Shown piece after piece: positions 55,761-64,000 of a stretch of 64,000 bases of DNA. The translations under genes and the position numbers were made by a program. The stretch's first letter is position 1. Every line of letters begins with the position of its first letter. The DNA is from Paramacrobiotus metropolitanus. Taxonomy: Eukaryota > Tardigrada > Eutardigrada > Parachela > Macrobiotidae. The stretch lies in contig NW_026570236.1 in NCBI RefSeq assembly GCF_019649055.1, positions 310,001 through 374,000 of the forward strand, read 5' to 3'. Under the pieces are notes generated by a model. It was not told the origin of the DNA. It did no database searches and saw only the letters and a program-made list of their open reading frames with translations.

Positions 55761-57065
55761 TCAAGATGGACCCAGAGTAATAGGTCCGGTATACCCATCC
55801 GGAAGTCGGTAGAATGGCGCCGTTGCCACAAAATTCGATGGGTTTGTCACTACAACCGTCTGCAAAAATCGAAATGCAGAAGAAGTACACCAGAATCAAT
55901 ACTACGAGCATAAATTGCTCTTCAGTATTTAATTAAGACTTACTTCACAACGGTCTTATTTAACATATAATTAAGTAACTTGCCGAATAGCGATTTAGTC
56001 TGCGCTACAAACACCAAACTTACATCGAAAAACCCGCTAGCGTCTGGTTTAAATGCAAACTGCGAAAGAAAATCCGCAGTACGTTGGCCATTGTCGAAGG
56101 TAAAGTGGTAACTTGACTGGATGGTTGTGGCATTGACCATACTCATGGTAAAATTGATTGTGTTGTTCGTATTGGGTATTTTCAGAAATCCCGGTTTGCC
56201 CAACTCAAATACCAATATTGCTTGATATTGGGGATCACTCCGGCCCACCGTCTGTTGATACTTTCCGTCGGCCAGTTTCACAAAAGTCTGTCGTTCTCCA
56301 CCCAGCGTAACCGATAATGGTACCCCTAAAGGTCAACTGGTTAGTTTGGCTCCGCATGCACACGCCAGGCCTACCAATCCAAATTATATAAACCAGCCTC
56401 ATCAATTCAGCAAAAGAACATTATTTGGTTACATTCCGGTTAGAAGAAATCTTTTTCTGTAGCCCACCTTGAACCCCGGTAGTCAAATTGATCATATTCG
56501 TTTGCTGCGCCCATATCATGTCATAGCTTCCCAAAAACGGATCCAGCGACCATGTCGAAGAGTAGTCATCAGCACTGAACACCGATACAAGGCATAAAGC
56601 TGTAACAAATTGGGAAAGTTCATTTTATGCTTGGTTTATTTTATCAACGATCATCAGTTTGTCGCAAAAAAAGCTAAAAAAAACTGGTGACATGGACGAA
56701 AGCAATAAAATAGTCAGATTTCTCTATTTAAAATATTTAGTTGCATTGTTGCTTCTTCACTAAGAAATGGGAGGATATACGTTCATTAATCCAAACAAAA
56801 TCCTTATATATTTAAATATTAATCTAGGTACTTGAGGAAACAGTTCCGACAAAATTAACAGTCAGCGACATCTTTTAATGCTCGTCTTCAGTAGAAACAG
56901 AGGTTTCTGCTGCTTTATTTGCATGCATTGCACATGCTAAAGGTTCATCAAATTTAAAATCCAATGACAAAAAAGAAATGAAAATTGTTTTGTGAACCGA
57001 TTACCTCAACTTGTCAACTTACCGCACACTACGCCGGCGAAGTTAGCTTTTAGTAATTTTTGCAT
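55761..57065 (-). CDS. Secreted beta-barrel (FABP-like) family member D
   Basis: Exons 57065-57023, 56599-56468, 56325-56024 and 55859-55761 (phases 1,1,0) give 191 aa. The signal peptide is split over exons 1 and 2 (LLKANFAGVVC then LCLVSVFSA). The core is WSLDPFLGSYDMIW, VPLSVTLGGERQTFVKLADG, GKYQQTVGRSDP and NATTIQSSYHF. The C-terminus is NFVATAPFYRLPDG with GPITLGPS. It is closest to member E: both have ADDYSS then STWSLDPFLGSYDMIWAQQ, which indicates a recent duplication. A TATA box (57170-57176 on the minus strand) lies about 105 bp before the start codon. Confidence 0.8.
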
Positions 57066-57169
57066 AATCGCTACTAGTATGGCAGTTACCAACCGTAGAA
57101 ACTTACGCTGAGATGGAAAATTCTCGACAATTGAGTAATTCAATATAAGGTACTACAAAAAAATTTGAC

Positions 57170-57176
57170 TTTTATA
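57170..57176 (-). promoter_or_regulatory. TATA box of member D
   Basis: TATAAAA on the minus strand, about 105 bp upstream of the start codon at 57065. Confidence 0.45.
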
Positions 57177-58050
57177 CATTGAACGCATTTAAAGTTATCT
57201 AACTAATGTGTGTTTTAATTCTATAAAGTAAAGCGCCCGAAAGGTGTTGTTTACGCTACGCAACCGCTTCCATAACCGCGTTAAATGGGTATCGTCTTAA
57301 TTTATCGTTAGTACTGTTATGTAAGTGAACGATATTAGATCAGATGATAAATCCCAAATATTGAGGCCCATTCACAATCGTTTACTTCTATCACTGTACA
57401 TATATGATATACTGCTTGCAAAACCTTCACTTTTCCGATGTTAGTACGGCACATCAGAGATCCTGATGGATCCTGATGGAATCATGCGTACCTATGATAT
57501 ATAAACCAGGTGGCCGTGCGCTGCGGTAACATATTTTCAAGCTTTAACGGAGATTAAATTTAGGTAACTTTGTTTTTGCAGATATGCCACCGCATTAATG
57601 CATATGGCCACAAGTATTTTCGCAATAATATGCAGAGCCCTTTGGGCACCTTCATTGCCAGTGTTTTGTTGTAGTGTATAAGAAAGTTTTACCCAAATAT
57701 TTTCGGTTCTGCTTACCTTAAAGCAAAAAGTCAAACAGATATCGTTTGTTTATACGATGCAAAATAGCACAATTAAAATCATTCAGGTTATTACAGCCAC
57801 TTACATATTTCCGAAAATGTTTTGAAAAAGAGCTGTTCTGATTTGAAAAAGCCTAAACATGGACTTTGTAAAATCTGTATGATTTCGTTGCTTTCACCAT
57901 CAGTTTCGTTTCTGCAGTGACGTGCGTGTAATGTCTCATTTGTCCATTACAAAATTAATTAAAAAACGGCTTTGGTTCAAAGTTTAAGATCAATAAATAA
58001 TTGGCCCATAATTTTGACGTTTAAAATACGACGATCCGACGACATCTTTG
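57177..58050. other. Intergenic stretch within the cluster
   Basis: About 870 bp with no gene; a short duplicated phrase GATCCTGATGG repeats near 57458-57480. Confidence 0.5.
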
Positions 58051-59324
58051 TTACGAAGGTCCAAGTGTAATTGGTCCGGTATCGCCAGATTTGACCCGAT
58101 AAAATGGAGCGGTGGCCACCAGATTCATTGGCTTTGTCAATGTAACGGTCTGTAAGTCGAAAAAAAGTAAACGTTTTCATATAACAATAAAAATTGAAGG
58201 ATAGTTTTATGAAATGAACTCTGCATGATGATTGTTTACGAAACTGTCTGGGTGAATGATGTAAGTTAATCTGCAATATTGTTGAAATGCTGTCAGCTTA
58301 CATCAAAGAAGCCACTGGCATCCGGATAAAACGCAAAGGTGATGGTGAAATCGGCAATGCGGTCTCCAAAGTTCCATTCGTATGTGCCTTGCAGTGTTGT
58401 GGCATTCAGCATAATGAAAGTGTAGTTGATCGTTTGACTGGTGTTGGGTATGTTGACAATTCCAGGTTTGTTCAGTTCAAAAACTATGATCGCATCAAAC
58501 CGTGGATCGGTTCGACCCACAGTCTGCTGGTATTTGCCGTCGATGGTTTTATTAAAAGTCTGCCGCTCGCCGGTTGCTACTTCGGCAAGGGGAATACCTA
58601 AAGGGTCACTCGGTTCATTAAAGGCGTGTAGCATAAGCTTGGCGCAATCTGTAGAGTTACTCTACAGAAATATGTATAAAACACTTTGCGTATATATATT
58701 CCTTAACTAACATTTTAGCTGCTGTTACCATCGTAAACTCAAAGCTTAATTGCGGTACTAAAATACCATGGGCAAAATGTCTGTGATGAATCCTTTATTA
58801 TTGCGGCAAAAGGTCACAAAGGTGTCCGAACCGCATAGACGCCAAAATAGGTGTTACAGAAAATCAAAGACAACCGTAATTCAATAAAAAGGTTATTTCG
58901 ACTGCGAAAGATAAATTTTTCAGTTTACTCCCCTTTTACTCACCAATAATTCCGCCGGTGAAGTTGATCATATTGATTTGCTGCGCCCAAATCATATCGT
59001 AAGATCCCAAAAATGGATCGAGCGACCATGTTGAGGAGGAATAGTAGTCATCGGCAGTCAGAACTGACATACACAGGACTAAAAAAGAGTACAGTGAATA
59101 CAAACGTTATTGTGGATACGTTTCTCAATATAAGTCCAGTTGATAATAAGAAGCATACACTGCAAACATTTCACAACCATAACAACTTATGACGGAATGT
59201 GGTCGCACAAAAAGTATAATTAACCGCAACAGAATGTGGAGCGATTAGGCGTGCCTCGTACATTGATTTTTCTGTTCTTACCCCAGGTCACACCCACACC
59301 AACAATGCAATGAAATCCACCCAT
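58051..59324 (-). CDS. Secreted beta-barrel (FABP-like) family member E
   Basis: Exons 59324-59282, 59078-58944, 58597-58302 and 58149-58051 (phases 1,1,0) give 190 aa. The signal peptide is split over exons 1 and 2 (HCIVGVGVTW then LCMSVLTA). The core is STWSLDPFLGSYDMIWAQQ, IPLAEVATGERQTFNKTIDG, GKYQQTVGRTDP, NATTLQGTYEWNFGDRI and FYPDASGFFD. The C-terminus is NLVATAPFYRVKSGDTGPIT then LGPS. This is the most consensus-like member. In FABPs the first intron also falls just after the first helix-coding segment (a G at its end), as here (GGIIG|IPL). That supports, but does not prove, an FABP-type origin. Confidence 0.8.
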
Positions 59325-60544
59325 TCTGCAAGTAAACAAATGGCTAGTAGACGCAGTGATACGACTTTCCGGTCGGAAGCAACATCCTCAAACAGCCGAT
59401 ATTACGGTATATATAGAGACACCATTATTAGCACTTGTTAATGTAATCATTGTCAATTAAATGGATCGAACGATTTTTAATTAGGTTAAAATTAGGTAAC
59501 AAGAAATTGTAATAATTCTAAAGTATGCAGGAACGTTAGATGTATGACATCCCTCTCATCAATCACATTTTGATGTGCAGTAGAATCCAGTATACTACAG
59601 CAATAAGCACATTTTATTGTTCTAAATTAATGTCGCCAAAAATTTTTTATTACTATTCACTAAATTTTATATGCCGAAATGCTCTTGTAACGTATCACAC
59701 GGGAAGGCAGCCAGGAAAACAATGATAAGGAAGCAAACAGCAATAACGCGAGAAGTAAGACGAAACGGCAAATGCGTGGAAATCTCTCAGGATCTTCGTT
59801 GCGGTGGTTTTAGGAATAATTGTCTCTTAAAAGGTTCGGTATATGTATCTACAAATTCTTGCATTTCTTGAATGGACGAAACAATAACTGCAGCTGCTAC
59901 TGCGGGTGCGTTTAACACAAAATTCAAACATTCATAAAATTGTTAGGATAAATGCGTAACTGTTCTGGTGATTTCAAAAGCCTTTCCTCATAAACGATTA
60001 CTTAACCCAGCTTGACCGCACTACAGTACAGACTGTACAGTCTGCATGGCAAATGCAATCCTCAACAAACGCTCGACACCGCTGCTCTAATTTTGCCGTA
60101 CGACTTTTTCACCTCCTCACAACATATCAATTAGTGCATAATGGTGCACAAAGGGATTTTATTAGACTGAAATCTTCTCACGATCAGTTTGCATTTCCCA
60201 GATACATCGATTGTTATTGTATCCAAAACAATAATTTATCACACCTTCCTTGTAAGTATAGTGCATACTTCTACAAAATCAAATGCACAGCATGTTAAGC
60301 AAGGTGTAAAAGTACGTATCAAAAGCATTTATACGCTTCGAAAGGTAGCTCACGGTGTCAAAATTGAATATCCACAATTTAATTATAAATGGTAATGTTT
60401 AAATTTCGCAATGTAGAAGCGTCGGATGACTTGATAAACTAGCTAAAAACCTAAAAGTAAAAACGAGCACCTTAATTATCGGCGAGCAGATAATTACTTG
60501 ACTAAAAGTGTACGTAACTGCAAATTATTTGCCTCGATTCGATC
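59325..60544. other. Intergenic stretch between divergent members E and F
   Basis: 1.2 kb. A TATA-type run lies at 59408-59415 (minus), about 85 bp before the start of member E. A 16-bp perfect palindrome CAGACTGTACAGTCTG is near 60031. No gene seen. Confidence 0.45.
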
Positions 60545-61334
60545 ATGATACTGCGGAATATAAAATGGCATGGTTTAGCGCTATGCAGTTTATTTGGTGT
60601 TTTAATGTTGCGCTGGTTTCCTCGTCCTGATCTCGTCGGAGCCACACCGTGTAATCCCGCGCAGGGCGACTCGCCTTGGTCTCTGGATCCTTTTCTTGGA
60701 TCGTACGAGATGGATATGTCCCAAGCCATTAATATGGTTAATTTCACTCATGGAAGAGTTGGTGAGAAAATTTTAACGTATATCTTAAAATGCTTTTACA
60801 GTTTAACAGTGCCGGCCTGAAGTTGGTATATGTAGCACTGTTGGGTGACCTTTAGGGGTTCCGCTTTCTGTAACGCTGGGTTTTGAGCGGCAAATCTTTA
60901 CCAAAACACCGGATGGTCAGAATTATCAGCAGTATGTTCTCCGCAATGAATCCCAGTACGATGCCGTGTCGACATTTGTCCTGGGAGTACAGAGCACCAT
61001 CATCATTCCCGGCACCACACAGACATTAACCTACAGGTTTACGATGCTCAATGCGGATACGCTGCAAGGAAATTACTCATGGAATTTCGGCGATAGGATC
61101 GAAAATTTCGTTATTATGTTCGCATTTTATCCGGATTTCAGTGGATTTTTCGATGTAAGTCATGCAAATTTTTGAAAAAAATCATGTTACTTTAAAGACA
61201 TCAGTCGCGCAAACGATAATTAAAGTGTTTACTATAATTTTTTTATTTGCTGTTTACAGACAGTGCATTCCTTGACTTGTCCGAGCTTTATTTCCACCGC
61301 TCCATTTTTTCGCATAAGTAATATTATCCTCTAA
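60545..61334 (+). CDS. Secreted beta-barrel (FABP-like) family member F, opposite strand
   Basis: Exons 60545-60761, 60856-61154 and 61260-61334 (phases 1 and 0) give 196 aa. It is the only plus-strand member. The signal-peptide and first-core exons are fused (no first intron): GLALCSLFGVLML, then a Pro/Cys stretch, then WSLDPFLGSYEMDM. The core is VPLSVTLGFERQIFTKTPDG, YVLRNESQYDAVSTFVLG, NADTLQGNYSWNFGDRI and FYPDFSGFFD. The last exon keeps STAPFFRIS but stops without the GPITLGPS tail. Member A also has QHFVLRNESKYNAHSTF, so A and F may be a subfamily. Confidence 0.8.
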
Positions 61335-61373
61335 CTGAATTTGTGGCGACGGTGAGGCGTTGCACGGAGCGAA

Positions 61374-61427
61374 GGGATTGGGTTACGCAAATCACGATGT
61401 GGGATTGGGTTACGCAAATCACGATGT
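61374..61427. repeat. Perfect 27-bp tandem duplication
   Basis: 61374-61400 and 61401-61427 are identical (GGGATTGGGTTACGCAAATC followed by ACGATGT). It lies 40 bp after the stop codon of member F. Confidence 0.85.
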
Positions 61428-61515
61428 ACTTTGAGAACAACAACAGTATCCAAGATGTACAAATAAAGAGTACATCACGCTCAGCAGCAATAATATGTAT
61501 CAGTACTGTACTAGT

Positions 61516-61651
61516 ACGTTCACGTGCTGTTAACAGCACGTGAACGTTCCTGATTACGTTCCTGATATCGTGAACGTTCCTGTGATTATATCCTGATTCT
61601 TATTGATCTAAATAAAAACGTTCTTATTTAGATCAATAAGAATCAGGATAT
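61516..61651. repeat. Two perfect palindromes / hairpins
   Basis: 61516-61547 is a perfect 32-bp palindrome centred on GTTAAC (arms ACGTTCACGTGCTGTT). 61588-61615 and 61624-61651 are perfect 28-bp inverted arms around an 8-nt loop AAACGTTC. Between them GAACGTTCCTG-type phrases repeat. Confidence 0.9.
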
Positions 61652-62060
61652 TATCCTGACTTATCTGTACACTGTTTCTGCTCATTAGGTGAATGGTGTA
61701 ACTAAATTATACGCTCTAAACTAATATAGAGTTGAAAATGATATAGTCTGATACTGTATATGCAAACTGCACTTTATTTTCACCTTGACATGAGGTCATT
61801 TGGCTATACTCACATTGTTCGCGCAGTAAGTTCTTCCGGTATTTCGTGCAACAGGTATTCATGCGACATCGACTGAGCATTTTTGTGTAGGCTGCCCGAA
61901 TACATAGCTCGTATTCAGGAAGCTGTGGCAAAAAATTGCCAAAACTTCAAGTTAGCTGTATGCACCGAAGGTACAAATATGTAGCGAATCTTCAAATTCT
62001 GGGTAACCGTTTAAAATCTTTCTCTGTGCTCTGCACGAGTATCGTACATGTTTTGCCCAA

Positions 62061-63342
62061 TTAGCAGTCAGCATTAACACATTTTATTATTATTACAACA
62101 ATTGGCTGTCGAATGCCACAGGTCTTTTCCAAACAACTCAAGAAAAAACTTATAAATTGGTAAGGTTCCTGTGTAACAGTCTGTAAAGCAAACTGAAAAA
62201 AATGCATAGTAGTATACCGTACAGTATATGCATAGTGATGCACAATACATGGTGATATGCACAGTAATATACAGTAATACTGCAAGCGCATTATCGCGAT
62301 CCAGTCCGGTTACGAGCAAGGGTTACAGACGCTTGAAACTGTTTTGGATGAATAACCTCCAAAACCTGCAATCAAAACAAACTGATCGCAACTATCTGTA
62401 TACAAAGTGATGAACAAAGGATACAATTTGAGTAAAGTTTATTCAAGAATATGTTATTGCATGTTAATGCATTGCATGTTATTTTACTTAACTGTCGAAT
62501 TGCTACGCATTAAAGGTCATTTATCTGGAATTTTTAATGACATACATTGCTTATTCCGCTGCCATCGGGGGTGAATGAAAATGTTACTGCATATTCAGCG
62601 ACGTCAACATCGTTTTTCCAGTAGGAAATTCGTGAACGGAGAGTATACCGATCGGGCATCATATATGTTGACTTGAGCTTGTATCCCGGGGCTGTCTGTA
62701 GGGATGATGTTTCGCCCAGAACAAAAACGCTGACAACATTGTACTTTGGATCACTCCGTACGGTTTCCTGCTTGTATTTTCCATCGCTTGTCTTGCTGAA
62801 GATAATACTGGTCGGGCCATTGGCCACATTTTTTGGTACATCTATAAACATTTGCATAAGACTGCAAAGCTACTGTCTAATTATGGTGACTTTTTATCGG
62901 CCAAATATTAATATTAATTTTAAGAATTTTTTATTGAATATTAATACGCAACACATTTTGTATAATGGATAACGTTTTTGTGAAAAAATTTATTTAATCT
63001 GGGAACATACATCAGCATATGTCCATACGTCCAGGTCATACTCAAATTTGTAGAATGCTTACCTAAGATTCCGTTAACGAATTCTTCCATAAGATGTCGG
63101 CTCTCCAAGACGAAATCATATTGTCCCAGGTAAGGATCTAATGACCAAGAGGAATTTCCAGATTGTATTCCTTGGGCTTGGCAGACGTGTGCTATAATTT
63201 AAGAGTATAATACACAAACAAAGGAAAATGCATAATACAGTATGCCACTGCATGCATAAACAGAAGTATCAATAAATTTACCTGCACCGATAAAGTATAA
63301 GATCGTGATAAATAACAGGCCCCAGGTTGAACAGCGCGCCAT
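62061..63342 (-). CDS. Secreted beta-barrel (FABP-like) family member G, divergent C-terminus
   Basis: Exons 63342-63282, 63191-63063, 62841-62546 and 62180-62061 (phases 1,1,0) give 201 aa. Signal peptide: GLLFITILYFIGA. The core is SSWSLDPYLGQYDFVLE, SIIFSKTSDGKYKQETVRSD and FTPDGSGISN. It lacks the GERQ motif found in all the others. Exon 4 starts in the family phase with TVTQEP but then diverges (FISFFLSCLEKTCGIRQ) and ends in a long tail without PFYR or GPITLGPS. It may be neofunctionalised or decaying. Confidence 0.65.
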
Positions 63343-64000
63343 TTTGCAAATGCAACAGGTTTGAAAAACTGTCAGAGCTTTAAAATGCTTTTGTTAGGAA
63401 TACCACGGAATGTACAATACCTCTACATAATATGCAGATACGTATCATGTCCGTGTGATTTTATTGATATTAATTTACCCTTTGGCAATATCTAATCAAC
63501 GTTTCTTATAACTACGTCAGTGCTTCTGCAGATTTCCTCTAAATTTATGCAGCTGCCAAGTGTTAAAAATGCTTAGAAAGGACTAACGATCGATTAGAAT
63601 CCCGATGTTTGCCAGTAATAGTCAAATCTTCAAATGCCACGTCTGGTATTATAGAAGTTTACAGGAAGAAACACTTAAGTCAAACTGCCAGAAATTCGCA
63701 GTACACAGGTATGTACTGCTAATGTCATATGCAGTTACAAGGAAACGTATTCTGCTTACCGATATTCGCACCACGCATTATCTAGCTTGAGATTAATTAT
63801 GTATCCTCAGAGCCAACGTATTGTACAGCTCTTTTCGAATAATTTTATAATATCAATTCTGGAAAACTAAAATTGCAACGTACAGGCTCGAGGTTGTCTG
63901 TAGGCAGCCGAAATCCCAGTTTTTTCTGTTGTTGTGAGTTGTGACTTTGTTTAAGTCTATAATCCTATTCAGGCAGGCATAAGTATCAGTTTTGTTTCTA
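63343..64000. other. Window end, no gene seen
   Basis: Upstream region of member G and AT-rich DNA. A short plus-strand frame at 63605-63790 has no supporting features. Confidence 0.4.

Larger units (their letters stand above)
61335..62060. other. Intergenic stretch between convergent members F and G
   Basis: Apart from the tandem duplication and the hairpins, no gene is visible. The F transcript probably ends near AATAAAG at about 61461. Confidence 0.5.

Overview
The window is animal nuclear DNA. Most genes have short GT-AG introns. They include recognisable animal genes (cysteine dioxygenase, an LRRC58 orthologue, a GT31 glycosyltransferase). A resident LTR retrotransposon carries a primer-binding site complementary to the 3' end of metazoan initiator tRNA-Met. 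A tandem cluster of small secreted proteins that look like FABP-fold barrels, together with lineage-specific Tyr/Asn/Gln-rich secreted proteins, suggests an ecdysozoan invertebrate. A tardigrade is my best guess, but nothing here proves it.

Layout: 0.1-0.5 kb, F-box gene (minus). 1.8-3.6 kb, secreted low-complexity protein with a tectonin-like C-terminus (plus). 3.9-5.1 kb, three-exon secreted Pro-rich protein (minus). 5.5-7.4 kb, nested inverted repeats. 7.74-24.26 kb, a 16.5 kb Ty3/Gypsy element with 444-bp LTRs that differ at two positions, flanked by a CTCT duplication. 24.9-25.4 kb, secreted coiled-coil protein (plus). 26.5-29.4 kb, a second, larger tectonin-type paralogue (plus). 29.4-33.1 kb, no gene seen. 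33.1-34.5 kb, CDO1 (plus). 37.1-39.0 kb, LRRC58 (plus). 40.0-42.6 kb, secreted Ig-domain protein (minus). 43.3-46.1 kb, GT31-like glycosyltransferase (minus). 47.8-63.3 kb, seven members of one secreted beta-barrel-like family, six on the minus strand and one on the plus strand, sharing the same intron phases (1,1,0).

The retroelement is the most unusual part. Besides Gag, protease, RT/RNase H and integrase it has about 6 kb of extra 3' coding sequence. One block has internally repeated domains resembling linker-histone winged helices, and another is an unknown 585-aa protein. Its gag/pro junction has a textbook -1 frameshift signal: U UUA AAC, a 6-nt spacer and a potential pseudoknot. Between the accessory ORFs lies a tandem array of hairpins that repeats the LTR-end/primer-binding-site junction. 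The whole element, coding or not and LTRs included, is saturated with the word AGCCA/AGGCA in all codon phases.

In the host part, the closest functional link is CDO1 next to LRRC58 on the same strand. As I recall recent work, LRRC58 is the cysteine-sensitive ubiquitin-ligase receptor for CDO1. Limits: gene models were built by eye from splice signals and conserved phases, no database search was possible, and family names rest on motif recognition.
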